Shown here: piece after piece, positions 1 to 8,456 of the stretch | Numbering within the stretch: the first letter of the stretch is position 1 | How the letters are laid out: each line of letters begins with the position of its first letter | Source of the DNA: UBA1402 sp964488495 | Lineage (GTDB): Bacteria > Bacteroidota > Bacteroidia > Bacteroidales > UBA1402 | Assembly: GCA_964488495.1 (NCBI GenBank) | Contig: CAZAUQ010000024.1 | Location: 1 to 34,980 of the forward strand | Direction: 5' to 3' | DNA length: 34,980 nt | Made by a program: the position numbers and the translations under genes | Notes under the pieces: generated by a model | The model's database searches: none | What the model was told of the DNA's origin: nothing | Seen by the model: only the letters and a program-made list of their open reading frames with translations

Positions 1-2
1 TT

Positions 3-530
3 TTTGAAATTATGCCCAGTATTGTCTTACAGCGGGGCCACGACTATCATTTTTTACTGGCTGAGGCCGAAAATCACCTGGGTAACTGGCTGCAGGCAGA
101 ATGCATTTTGAACCGGGGTTTAACCAATAAATTTCCCTATTCGACTTCTTTGCCTGCAGACTGGAGCAGCTATTATACTTCGTGGTTTGGAGATAACGGG
201 GGTTACGGCGATGTGGGCATAGTTGGTTGCGTGCGCGGAGCCAGCCACGTGTTGCCTATGCCCGATGATCCCGGCTATAATTTAAGCGAAGAAGAAAGGA
301 TCAAAATATACGACCTGGCACTGGCCGATGAATACCTGCTGGAATATACCGGCGAAGGCAAATCGTACAGTTACCTGGTGAAGATAGCCGAACGCTACGG
401 AAAAGACGGATCTATCGTGGCCGACCGTATTTGTCCCAAATATCCGCTTGCCAGACAAGCAGCTGTACGAGCCGGCATCGAAGCGGGCGGGTACTGGGTT
501 GACTGGGACTTGCGGGGCGATAATGAATAA
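3..530 (+). CDS. SusD/RagB-family nutrient-binding outer-membrane lipoprotein, C-terminal part (5' end off the window)
   Basis: The reading frame is open through the left edge, so this is only the last ~175 codons and the signal peptide and lipobox are not visible. The stretch around LLAEAENHLGNW, the loop region with paired aromatics, and the helical end (LADEYLLEYTGEGKSYSYL, then KIAERYG) resemble the C-terminal part of SusD/RagB proteins. These sit on the outer leaflet of the outer membrane and cap a SusC TonB-dependent transporter during glycan uptake. The following genes encode a beta-helix protein and a pectate lyase, so pectin fragments are the likely ligand; that is inference from context. 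The next gene starts 57 bp downstream with no promoter element that I can see between, which suggests co-transcription. An ATG at 12 is internal and should not be taken as the start. Confidence 0.78.
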   Translation, partial: FEIMPSIVLQRGHDYHFLLAEAENHLGNWLQAECILNRGLTNKFPYSTSLPADWSSYYTSWFGDNGGYGDVGIVGCVRGASHVLPMPDDPGYNLSEEERIKIYDLALADEYLLEYTGEGKSYSYLVKIAERYGKDGSIVADRICPKYPLARQAAVRAGIEAGGYWVDWDLRGDNE

Positions 531-587
531 TGATCAAACAACTAAGTATTTAATCAATTGAATATCTAACCTTTAAAACCAATTCTT

Positions 588-3461
588 ATGAAAAAACTAT
601 TTACTTTATTTATGGTGGTAGCCTGTTGTGTATCTTTTACCATACAGGCAAGGACTACCCTGGTCAAAACAGCCACTGAATTTACCAATGCCTGGAGCGC
701 CGCTATCGACGGTGATACTCTTCTCTGCGCCCCGGGAACCTATGCCTTGGGCAAAGACAAACTGGCATTTCCCGCCAACGGCATTATTACTGTTCGTTCT
801 CAATACGAAGAGCCCGATTCTATGGCTATCCTGCAAGTGCAGATGAAGGGAACCAACATCGAAGAAGGAGTAATTGCAGGACTTGTTTTCGAGTACGTGC
901 ATTTGCAAAATACCGATCCCAACAGAAACGACGGCCATATTATTTATTTCAACAAATTCTATGGTAATATTGCGGAACTGGTATTTCGTCATTGTGAAAT
1001 TTCTGGAGGTGTACGCGGTTTATTCCGTAGTGTGAAACCGGCCAATGTGCCGGCAACCGATTCGACAGAAGAAATCATTTATACCAGTTGCGGAGATGTG
1101 GAATATTTCGAAATGTCCGACTGCAAGGTTTCCTATACCTTTATTAAAAGCACAAACAACTGGCCCTTGGTTTATTTCGGCCACCTGCCCATTGAAATGC
1201 ATTTTCTTAGAAATACCTTCTTCGATATGCCTTACCTGAAGAGCATTTTCACCATGAATTATGCCGATACCGAACTGGGACGCAATGCAGAAATTACCTT
1301 TGATAACAATACGGTTTGCGTTACAGGCCCTACCAATGGTTTGATTAATACCGGCACATTCCTGGGACAGGAATCAGTCTTTAACTTCAACAACAACCTG
1401 TTTCTGGTTCCCAACTGGGTAAACGATCTGAATCTTCATCCTGATTCAATTAAAACGACACCTAAAATTGTCAGTTGCCGTTACGGCATCATCAATGCAT
1501 CGAATAACCTGGTCGAAGGCTACGGCCGCTGGGAGTCAGGCCAGAATATTGATGCTGAAAGCGGAGAAGGCGCTTTTCTTTCCTTAGACACTGTACCACA
1601 GTACACTATGGCCGACCTGAATTTGTCCTGGTCCGATTTTCTGAATCCTGAAGGCGGTGATTATTCGTACATGTTCAATATTCCATTGGCAACAGCCGGC
1701 AGCGACGGCGGACCCATTGGCGACCCCCGCTGGGTATTAACTTTTGATGATCCCAAAAACCTGCAGGCTGTAGCGAATATCGAAGGAGCAGTTATTACTC
1801 CGGCCATGGGTGTGTACGAAAACGGAACAGAAGTGACTGTTTCTGCCTCCGAAGTAGTAGGATTTACTTTCAAAAACTGGCAGGACACCCTGGGTAATGT
1901 GATTTCGGCAGAAAATCCCTACACTTTTGCCATTACATCTGACACCTATCTGGTGGCTTTTTACGAAGAATTGCTCTCCCGTACCATCAATGTAAAATTG
2001 AATGGCACCAATACCGCCACTTATAGCCTGACACCTGCACAGGAATTGTATTATGTCGGTGACGAAGTAACTATTACTGTCAATGCTCATTACCTGAACG
2101 ACTTCCTGGGTTGGAGCGACGGCTCAATGGATCTTTCGCGCAGTTTTGTAGTAGCAAACGACACGACCATCACTGCCACCTTTAAACAGTATTCCTATAT
2201 GCTGGCCTGGGATTTCTGTCATTTGACAGCCAACAACGCCAAATTCACTTCGCTCCAGGCCAATCATTTTGTCGATGAGGCCAATAAGGGTGTGATGGAT
2301 TACGTCACAGGCGATACTCTTGCTGCAGATTTCCAGACCAGGAACAATAAATTCACCACCGAAGGCAAAGAATTGCATTATTGTGCCCTGCGCAGAACCC
2401 CTGCTGAAAACTTTGACAATCCTGACTACCTCTTTGTTAAATTCTCGACGCTGGGCTATTCCGATATTATGGTTAAGTCGGCCATTGCCTCTGACAATTG
2501 CGTTCACCAGGTACAAAAAATGCAGTATTCACTCAACGGCACCGATTATATTGATTTTGCCGTGGATACTCTGCCAACGGTAGAAGCAGAATGGAATCAG
2601 GTTTGGTTCCCGCTGCAAGGCGTGTTGCCCAAAGAAGCCGAAAATCAGGAAGAGGTTTACGTTCGCTGGATTGCTGATAAAACCAGCGAAAGAATCAAAC
2701 TGGCCACTCTGGAAGAAGTGCAATTTGAATATCTTTATATATCTCAGATTGTTGTACTTGGTGATGACGGTAACGGTGGTGCTTCGTGGAGAGTGAGGCC
2801 TTACGATTATTACCTGGCCGGTGACGTAGTTGAGGTTCCGGGAGTTAAGCTCACATTGGGTGGTGGAACCAACGTTTGGTCTGTCAGTGACTCGGTGTTT
2901 GTGTTCGACGGAGTGACCTATATTTCTGCTCTGAACGGCACGGTTAATCCAGTGGACGCTAATGGTAAAAAGTTTTCTTCCAGCGGTTTACCTCCTACAG
3001 TTGGAGCCTTCTATAAATTTGAGCCCAGTCTGGACGGAACACTGGATGTTGCCCTGGTGGTTAATGCCAATAAGTCTTCCTATATCATCGAAGACAATGT
3101 AGCATTGCCCAATTACTATGCTTTCAGCTATACGGAAAAAACCTATGCCTCTTTTAAAATTGATCTTACCGCAGGTAAAACCTATTATATGTTCAGCGAA
3201 GGTTCTAAAATGGGCATCATGGGCTTTGTGTACGATATTCCCCACGGCCTGAACAAAGCTGAATTGACCACACAGATCTTTACCAACAACGGCAGCCTGT
3301 TTGTAAAGTTGAACAAAGTGGAAACCATCTGGGTGTACGACCTCTTAGGCAGAACAGTAAAATCCCTTGAACTACGCGAAGGTCTGAACGAGATAAACGG
3401 CCTGAGCAAAGGTATTTACCTGGTACGTCTGGGATCGGAAACAATTAAGATTCAGCTGTAA
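588..3461 (+). CDS. Secreted beta-helix protein (DUF4957-like) with InlB-type repeats and a type IX sorting domain
   Basis: A 957-residue protein starting MKKLFTLFMVVACC, with a Sec signal peptide of about 21 residues. Residues ~25-385 carry the asparagine-rich, short-strand pattern of a parallel beta-helix (DITFDNNTV-like turns) and resemble the DUF4957/DUF5123-type proteins found in Bacteroidota pectin loci. Two divergent InlB B-repeat modules follow at about 390-460 (GFTFKNW) and 465-535 (DFLGWSDGS). Residues ~540-735 look like an all-beta jelly-roll region and ~735-880 like a further beta domain. The last ~70 residues (VYDLLGRTVKSLEL, then KGIYLVRLG) form a type A C-terminal sorting domain, which sends proteins through the type IX secretion system. 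No catalytic residues are identifiable, so it may be a polysaccharide lyase or a pectin-binding protein. It lies between susD and the pectate lyase. Confidence 0.75.
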   Translation: MKKLFTLFMVVACCVSFTIQARTTLVKTATEFTNAWSAAIDGDTLLCAPGTYALGKDKLAFPANGIITVRSQYEEPDSMAILQVQMKGTNIEEGVIAGLVFEYVHLQNTDPNRNDGHIIYFNKFYGNIAELVFRHCEISGGVRGLFRSVKPANVPATDSTEEIIYTSCGDVEYFEMSDCKVSYTFIKSTNNWPLVYFGHLPIEMHFLRNTFFDMPYLKSIFTMNYADTELGRNAEITFDNNTVCVTGPTNGLINTGTFLGQESVFNFNNNLFLVPNWVNDLNLHPDSIKTTPKIVSCRYGIINASNNLVEGYGRWESGQNIDAESGEGAFLSLDTVPQYTMADLNLSWSDFLNPEGGDYSYMFNIPLATAGSDGGPIGDPRWVLTFDDPKNLQAVANIEGAVITPAMGVYENGTEVTVSASEVVGFTFKNWQDTLGNVISAENPYTFAITSDTYLVAFYEELLSRTINVKLNGTNTATYSLTPAQELYYVGDEVTITVNAHYLNDFLGWSDGSMDLSRSFVVANDTTITATFKQYSYMLAWDFCHLTANNAKFTSLQANHFVDEANKGVMDYVTGDTLAADFQTRNNKFTTEGKELHYCALRRTPAENFDNPDYLFVKFSTLGYSDIMVKSAIASDNCVHQVQKMQYSLNGTDYIDFAVDTLPTVEAEWNQVWFPLQGVLPKEAENQEEVYVRWIADKTSERIKLATLEEVQFEYLYISQIVVLGDDGNGGASWRVRPYDYYLAGDVVEVPGVKLTLGGGTNVWSVSDSVFVFDGVTYISALNGTVNPVDANGKKFSSSGLPPTVGAFYKFEPSLDGTLDVALVVNANKSSYIIEDNVALPNYYAFSYTEKTYASFKIDLTAGKTYYMFSEGSKMGIMGFVYDIPHGLNKAELTTQIFTNNGSLFVKLNKVETIWVYDLLGRTVKSLELREGLNEINGLSKGIYLVRLGSETIKIQL

Positions 3462-3510
3462 ACACCAAGAGTAGCTTGCTTACAAAATTTAAATTTAGCG
3501 GATTTTTCCC

Positions 3511-3519
3511 TATCTTTGC
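3511..3519 (+). promoter_or_regulatory. Bacteroidota -7 promoter element for the pectate lyase gene
   Basis: TATCTTTGC matches the TAnnTTTG consensus of the Bacteroidota primary sigma factor exactly. It lies 73 bp before the ATG at 3592, so the predicted transcript starts near 3524, just before the hairpin at 3534-3569. Confidence 0.6.
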
Positions 3520-3533
3520 AAGTTGAACAGATT

Positions 3534-3569
3534 AAAGAGCAAGCCTCCACCTGAGGGGGCTTGCTCTTT
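3534..3569 (+). promoter_or_regulatory. Strong stem-loop in the pectate lyase 5' leader (attenuator-like or intergenic terminator)
   Basis: Arms 3534-3548 and 3555-3569 pair over 15 bp with a single G-U wobble and enclose a 6-nt loop. The stem begins AAAG and ends CTTT, as Bacteroidota bidirectional terminators often do, but no long T-run follows. It lies between the stop at 3461 and the ATG at 3592, downstream of the only visible promoter element. Any transcript entering the lyase gene must therefore cross it. Confidence 0.6.
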
Positions 3570-3591
3570 ATGAACTTAAAACACATACTTG

Positions 3592-5420
3592 ATGAAAAAA
3601 CTATACAGAAGATTGGCCCTAGTTGTGCTGTTGCTTGGTATGGGAATCTCTGCAATAAAAGCGGAAACTACCCCGGCTTTTCCAGGTGCCGAAGGTTATG
3701 GCCGTTACGTCACCGGAGGTCGCGGAGGTACAGTGTACAAAGTGACCAATCTCAAGGACGACGGATCGGTGGGTTCCCTGCGTTGGGCCGTAAATAAAAG
3801 CGGCACCCGGACTATTGTTTTTGATGTATCCGGTACGATCTTTTTAAAAAGCAATCTGAGTATTAAGAACGGCAATGTAACTATTGCAGGACAGACTGCT
3901 CCGGGGGATGGAATATGTTTGAGAGATTATACTGTTCAACTGGATGCCGACAACGTCATTATTCGCTTTATGCGTTTCAGATTGGGCGATGTGACTGCTA
4001 CCGAAAACGATGCTTTTTGGGGACGCAACCAGTCAAACATCATCATTGACCATTGTTCCATGAGCTGGAGCACCGACGAATGTGCTTCGTTTTACGACAA
4101 TAGCAATTTTACTATGCAGTGGTGTGTGTTATCGGAAAGCCTGAGGGTCTCTGTGCACGATAAGGGCACGCATGGTTATGCCGGTATCTGGGGCGGAAAA
4201 GGGGCCAGTTTTCATCACAATGTGTTGGCCCATCACGACAGCCGCAATCCCCGTTTCTGCGGCAGCCGCTATTCCAACCGGCCCGATCTGGAAAAAGTAG
4301 ATTTCCGCAACAACGTCATTTACAACTGGGGCAGCAACAGCGGTTACGCCGGCGAGGGAGGTAGCTACAATATGGTCAACAATTACTACAAATTCGGGCC
4401 GGCCACCAAGTCAAATGTACAGAGCCGGATCTTTGAACCCTACGCAGATAATGGAAAAAATGCCCAACCGGCCGGAGTTACCGGGGTCTTTTATGTAAAC
4501 GGCAACTACATGTACGGCAATGCCAATGTCACTAACGACAATTGGCAGGGTATACACCCCAACAGTGGAACCATAAATACTTATCGTACAGACACCGAAT
4601 TTGATTTTCCCTTTACCACTACGCATACGGCGGGGAATGCCTTCAACAAGGTCCTGGCTTATGCCGGAGCCAGCCTGGCAAGAGACACCATTGACCGCCG
4701 GATTATGGAAGAGATTCGAAATGGTAACTTTACTTATACCGGTTCCAAAGGCGGTACCAAGGGTATCATAGATTCGCAGGAAGACGNNNNNNNNNNNNNN
4801 NNNNNNNNNNNNNNNNNNNNNNNNNNNNNNNNNNNNNNNNNNNNNNNNNNNNNNNNNNNNNNNNNNNNNNNNNNNNNNNNNNNNNNACTTATACCGGTTC
4901 CAAAGGCGGTACCAAGGGTATCATAGATTCGCAGGAAGACGTGGGAGGATGGCCTGAATATAATTCGGGCTCTGCGCCGCTGGATAGTGACAACGACGGT
5001 ATCACCGACGATTGGGAAGATATACTGGGCCTCGATCCCGGTGATGCCGCCGATGCTAAAGTGAAAAACAGCGAAGGCTATACCATGCTCGAGGTCTACC
5101 TGAATATGTTGGTCAGCAATATCGTGAACAATCAAAACGCTGATGCGGTCAACGCCTTGACTCTGAATGAATTTCCGGCAGGTAATAAACTGGAAATACA
5201 GATTATATCCGGCAAAGAGGCTGAAATACAGATTAGAGCCAATGCTGTTATGGAAAGAATCCAGGTCTATGATGTAACAGGCAGACTCAGGCTCAGTCTG
5301 GAACAAATTGAAAGCAACGAATGCCGTATTGATGCTCCGGAATTATCACCGGGTATCTATGTATTGAGAGCTAAATCGGTTTCGGGTAATGAAGCTTTAA
5401 TAAAGATCCTCAGGCATTAA
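3592..5420 (+). CDS. Secreted pectate lyase, PL1 type, with Ca-binding-like linker and type IX sorting domain (interrupted by assembly gap)
   Basis: Pectate lyases cleave polygalacturonate by calcium-dependent beta-elimination. The start is the ATG at 3592; a TTG one codon earlier is not needed. A signal peptide covers ~1-24, followed by AFPGAEGYGRYVTGGRGG. The PL1 hallmarks are visible: IDHCSMSWSTDE at ~152-163 and the HHN...R.PR motif FHHNVLAHHDSRNPRF at ~207-222. After a linker comes an aspartate-rich LDSDNDGITDDWE segment (~412-424) and a type A sorting domain (~478-557, YDVTGRLRLSL and GIYVLRA). The frame is broken by 100 Ns between two identical 55-bp copies. Removing the Ns and one copy (155 nt) rejoins codon 399 to the rest in frame and gives 557 residues. 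The protein probably acts at the cell surface or outside, feeding oligogalacturonides to the SusD-type uptake system encoded upstream. Confidence 0.85.
4732..4786 (+). repeat. 55-bp direct copy, left flank of the assembly gap
   Basis: Identical base for base to 4887-4941. It directly abuts the N run and most likely represents one genomic copy present at the ends of two contigs. Confidence 0.9.
4787..4886. other. Assembly gap, 100 Ns
   Basis: Exactly 100 undetermined bases, the usual placeholder for a gap of unknown length. The flanks are identical 55-mers, as expected when contigs ending in a shared k-mer overlap are scaffolded without merging. Confidence 0.97.
4887..4941 (+). repeat. 55-bp direct copy, right flank of the assembly gap
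   Basis: Second copy of 4732-4786. The lyase reading frame continues from its last base when this copy and the Ns are removed. Confidence 0.9.
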
Positions 5421-5440
5421 TTATTATTCTATATTTTGCT

Positions 5441-5458
5441 TACTTTTGTGACAAAAGT
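5441..5458 (+). promoter_or_regulatory. -7 element overlapped by a 17-bp perfect palindrome, upstream of lptB
   Basis: TACTTTTGT at 5441-5449 fits TAnnTTTG. The 8-bp arms 5442-5449 and 5451-5458 are exact reverse complements around one central G, so the palindrome covers most of the -7 element and the predicted start site. The lptB ATG follows at 5465, leaving a very short leader. The palindrome could be an operator or chance symmetry of an AT-rich promoter. Confidence 0.5.
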
Positions 5459-5464
5459 TTAACT

Positions 5465-6259
5465 ATGCCCGAAGATAAATTGGTGTTGCGCACCGAAAAT
5501 CTGGTCAAGAGATATCGAAAACGCACTGTGGTAGACAGGGTGTCCATTGAATTGCATCAGGGAGAAATTGTCGGTTTGCTTGGCCCCAACGGTGCCGGTA
5601 AAACCACTACTTTTTATATGACCACAGGCTTGGTAGTGCCCAACGAGGGCCGTATTTTCCTGGGAGATGTGGATATTACCGACTATCCTGTGTATAAAAG
5701 AGCCCAGGCCGGTATTGGCTACCTGGCTCAGGAACCATCGGTGTTTCGTAAGATGTCGGTAGAAGACAATATCTTGTCGGTATTGGAAATGACAAAAATG
5801 ACCCGGACAGAACAAAAAGAGAAACTCGAAAGCCTTATTGCTGAATTTCATCTGGAGAAAGTACGAAAAAATATAGGTGACCGCCTGTCGGGAGGTGAAA
5901 GACGCCGGACAGAAATTGCCCGTTGCCTTGCCATCAGCCCCAAATTTATTATGCTGGATGAACCCTTTGCCGGTGTTGACCCCATTGCCGTGGACGATAT
6001 TCAGCAAATAGTGGCCGGCCTGGTAACCAAAAATATTGGCATTCTGATTACTGACCATAATGTACGCGAAACCCTGTCCATTACAGACAGAGCTTATATG
6101 TTGTTCGAGGGTAAAATTAATTTTCAGGGTAGCCCCGAAGAATTAGCCGCCAACGAAATTGTACGTCGCAAATACCTGGGTGTTAATTTTGAACTTACCC
6201 GTAAACGAAAGCCGGCATCATCCACCGTCAGTGAGCCAGGTCAAACAGCTCAGAAATAA
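5465..6259 (+). CDS. lptB: LPS export ABC transporter ATP-binding protein LptB
   Basis: This cytoplasmic ATPase drives LptFG-dependent extraction of lipopolysaccharide from the inner membrane and its transfer to the Lpt bridge. The protein has 264 residues, slightly longer than E. coli LptB because of a basic C-terminal tail (~245-264). Visible motifs are Walker A GPNGAGKTT (40-48), the Q-loop in YLAQEPSVFRKMS, signature LSGGERRRTEIAR (141-153), Walker B FIMLDEP with FAGVDP, and the switch histidine in ITDHNVRET. The Q-loop and signature wording are typical of LptB rather than of general ABC ATPases. It has its own promoter element and converges with manC, the two stops being only 8 bp apart. 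No lptF, lptG or lptC gene lies nearby in the window. Confidence 0.92.
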   Translation: MPEDKLVLRTENLVKRYRKRTVVDRVSIELHQGEIVGLLGPNGAGKTTTFYMTTGLVVPNEGRIFLGDVDITDYPVYKRAQAGIGYLAQEPSVFRKMSVEDNILSVLEMTKMTRTEQKEKLESLIAEFHLEKVRKNIGDRLSGGERRRTEIARCLAISPKFIMLDEPFAGVDPIAVDDIQQIVAGLVTKNIGILITDHNVRETLSITDRAYMLFEGKINFQGSPEELAANEIVRRKYLGVNFELTRKRKPASSTVSEPGQTAQK

Positions 6260-6267
6260 ATTCCTGA

Positions 6268-7344
6268 CTATACAAAGGTATCCCCGAATTTAAGCTGGGC
6301 GTCAATAACGTACTGGCGAATTTCCTGTTCGTCTTCTTTTTTGCATATCATCAGCACGTTGTCCGATTCGGCAACTATATAGCCGTTGAGCTTTTGTACC
6401 ACAGCCAGTTTTCCTCCCGGCAGAGTGATAATGTTGTTGCTGCTTTCGTAGCACAGGGCTTTGCACTTCAGGACAACGTTGTTGTCGTTATCCTTTGGCG
6501 AAAGCTCATGTAAGGAACCCCAGGTGCCCAGGTCGGACCAGCCGAAATTCCCCTCCTGTACGTAAACATTGGGGGCTTTTTCCATAATACTGTAATCTAT
6601 GGAGATATTGGGACAGGATGAGAATATTTTTTCAATAAACTCGGTTTCTTTAGGGGTGTTGAACAAATGTTTTCCGGCACTGAAAGTAGAATGAATTTCA
6701 GGTAAGAATTCTTCAAATGCCTTCATAATGCTTTGTACATTCCAGAGAAAAATACCTGAGTTCCATAAAAATTCTCCACTTTCCACAAACACTTTTGCCA
6801 GCTCCAGGTTGGGTTTTTCGGTAAAGGCTTTGGCTTTGGTGAAAGAAGCTATTTTTTGATGCCCTTTTTGAATGTAACCGTAACCGGTTTCCGGTCGGTT
6901 GGGCTTAATACCTATAGTGAGCAGCACTGGATTTTCTTCCACGAATTTGAGCCCTTCACTGATGTGTTCGAGGAATTCATCCTCTTTAAGAATGACATGG
7001 TCCGAAGGAGCAACCACAATATTGGCTTTGGGATTGACGGCCCTTAGGTGATGCGAAGCAAAGGCTATGCAGGGGGCGGTATTCCTGCGCTGGGGTTCGA
7101 GCAGAATTTGCCTGGGGTCTATTCCGGGTAATTGCTCCTGAATGAGTTTTCCGTATAATTGATTGGATACAATGAAAATGTTTTCGGCCGGGATGATTTT
7201 GCTGAAGCGGGAATATGTTTGCTGGAGCAGTGATTGCCCGGTACCGAAAAAATCAAGAAACTGTTTGGGATATGTACTTCGGCTGGCTGGCCAGAAACGG
7301 CTTCCGATGCCTCCGCTCATAATAACGCAGTAATTGTTTTCCAT
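6268..7344 (-). CDS. manC: Mannose-1-phosphate guanylyltransferase
   Basis: Makes GDP-mannose from GTP and mannose-1-phosphate, the donor for mannosylated and fucosylated surface glycans. The protein has 358 residues, the usual length for the single-domain form without a fused phosphomannose isomerase. The nucleotidyltransferase signature GGIGSRFWPASR lies at residues 11-22, followed by PKQFL (26-30). Further family blocks are VAPSDHVI, RPETGYGYI and FTEKPN, with WNSGIFLW and GWSDLGTW later. The start is the ATG at 7344, with a -7 element at 7371-7379. Its place between lptB and the type IX operon fits a role in O-antigen or the anionic LPS that anchors type IX substrates; that link is inference. 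Confidence 0.93.
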   Translation of the reverse strand: MENNYCVIMSGGIGSRFWPASRSTYPKQFLDFFGTGQSLLQQTYSRFSKIIPAENIFIVSNQLYGKLIQEQLPGIDPRQILLEPQRRNTAPCIAFASHHLRAVNPKANIVVAPSDHVILKEDEFLEHISEGLKFVEENPVLLTIGIKPNRPETGYGYIQKGHQKIASFTKAKAFTEKPNLELAKVFVESGEFLWNSGIFLWNVQSIMKAFEEFLPEIHSTFSAGKHLFNTPKETEFIEKIFSSCPNISIDYSIMEKAPNVYVQEGNFGWSDLGTWGSLHELSPKDNDNNVVLKCKALCYESSNNIITLPGGKLAVVQKLNGYIVAESDNVLMICKKEDEQEIRQYVIDAQLKFGDTFV

Positions 7345-7370
7345 AGAGTATTGTTTAGGATAGATTCAAA

Positions 7371-7379
7371 ACAAAGATA
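7371..7379 (-). promoter_or_regulatory. -7 promoter element for manC
   Basis: On the minus strand this reads TATCTTTGT, an exact TAnnTTTG match, 26 bp before the manC ATG. Confidence 0.6.
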
Positions 7380-7391
7380 ACTGAAGTAAGC

Positions 7392-7421
7392 GCAAAAGAC
7401 AAAATTTATTTTGTCTTTTGC
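7392..7421 (-). terminator. Perfect 30-bp inverted repeat at the end of the type IX operon
   Basis: GCAAAAGACAAAAT pairs perfectly with its reverse complement around a 2-nt centre (14-bp arms). It lies 46 bp after the gldN stop, and 13 bp before the manC -7 element in that direction. No T-run follows, so it may act as a Rho-independent-like hairpin or mRNA 3'-end stabiliser, or be a protein site. A second small hairpin, TTGGAC-GAA-GTCCAA at 7439-7453, lies between it and gldN. Confidence 0.5.
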
Positions 7422-7467
7422 CGAGCGAATAACTCTTCTTGGACGAAGTCCAAAAAGACACCTGAAA

Positions 7468-8439
7468 TTATGGTTTTTCGGCTAGGTCTTCAGAAGATTT
7501 TCGTCCTTTGGAAGCAGGTTCTTTTTTATGAGCATTCCAAAGCGTTGCAGTTATATCTTTTAATTCCTGTTCGAGTCGTTCCTGTTCGGCGGCAATTTCT
7601 TCGGGCGTAGTGCAATAGTCCATAATATTTTGATCCATTAGATTGGAAACCCTGTATATATCTCCCTGATATTGATGTTGAACAAAGAAATCGTAAAGGC
7701 TGATGCGGTTGACGCTGTTGTATTTGTTGGCACTTACCGTTTGTCTGGACAAGGCATCGCGGGCCGTATCAAAAGCTACCCAAAACAATGGATAACGCCT
7801 TAGTTCGCCCATTTCATCTTCGCGAACCAACACCGGGCAAAAAGCAATGGTTTTTATGCGTACCGATGAGTTGCGCTGATCCAGAAAATAACTCTCTTTG
7901 ACGTAATAACGCGTTACTTCCTGGCTGGGTATATCCGCTTCGTTTACCGTGAAAACAGTAAGGGTTGGATTTTTGGGATCCGGAGCACTTTCAAAAGGAA
8001 TCCAGAAACGATTGAGCAACTCTTCCATGTTGACTTTGTTTTCGTCCGAAAACATTTCTTTTTTGTCTATGTATTCGTAGACTGTCAATTGATTGGAGGC
8101 TACAAGTTCAAAAAGCATCGAAAACAAGTTTTTACGTTGTCCGTCGGGCTGAGCGGGATGGTACAGGGGAGCATTCTTTTCTTTTGTCAGATCGAGCATG
8201 CGGTAAACATCTCTTTGCCACAGAATATTATCTGCCTGTATGGAAGTGGCTTTGGGAAGTTTGTTTTTCTCCAGCGAGAGGCCAGGAAGTCCCGAAGGCA
8301 CCTGTTCCGGACTTTTTTGTTCCGGACGGCTTTGAGCAGTAGTGCCCTGCCTGGCAGTGGTTGTTGAGCCAGGTGCCAGTTGGGCATAAATAATCAGGCT
8401 GCTGAATAGGGCAAAAACAAAAAGGGCTATTTTTTTCAT
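7468..8439 (-). CDS. gldN: Type IX secretion system protein GldN/PorN
   Basis: Periplasmic component that forms, with the lipoprotein GldK/PorK, the ring under the outer membrane in the type IX translocon. The protein has 323 residues with a signal peptide ending near YAQ (residue 20). A low-complexity Thr/Gln/Pro stretch follows, then the conserved GldN core starting at about residue 70 (ILWQRDVYRMLDLTKEKNAPLY). The blocks FSMLFELVASNQLTVYEYID, RYYVKESYFLDQRNSSV and YPLFWVAFDTARDALSRQ are typical of the family. A basic tail closes the protein. It is the last gene of the operon, 17 bp after gldM. Confidence 0.92.
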   Translation of the reverse strand: MKKIALFVFALFSSLIIYAQLAPGSTTTARQGTTAQSRPEQKSPEQVPSGLPGLSLEKNKLPKATSIQADNILWQRDVYRMLDLTKEKNAPLYHPAQPDGQRKNLFSMLFELVASNQLTVYEYIDKKEMFSDENKVNMEELLNRFWIPFESAPDPKNPTLTVFTVNEADIPSQEVTRYYVKESYFLDQRNSSVRIKTIAFCPVLVREDEMGELRRYPLFWVAFDTARDALSRQTVSANKYNSVNRISLYDFFVQHQYQGDIYRVSNLMDQNIMDYCTTPEEIAAEQERLEQELKDITATLWNAHKKEPASKGRKSSEDLAEKP

Positions 8440-8456
8440 AATGCTGCAGAATTTTC

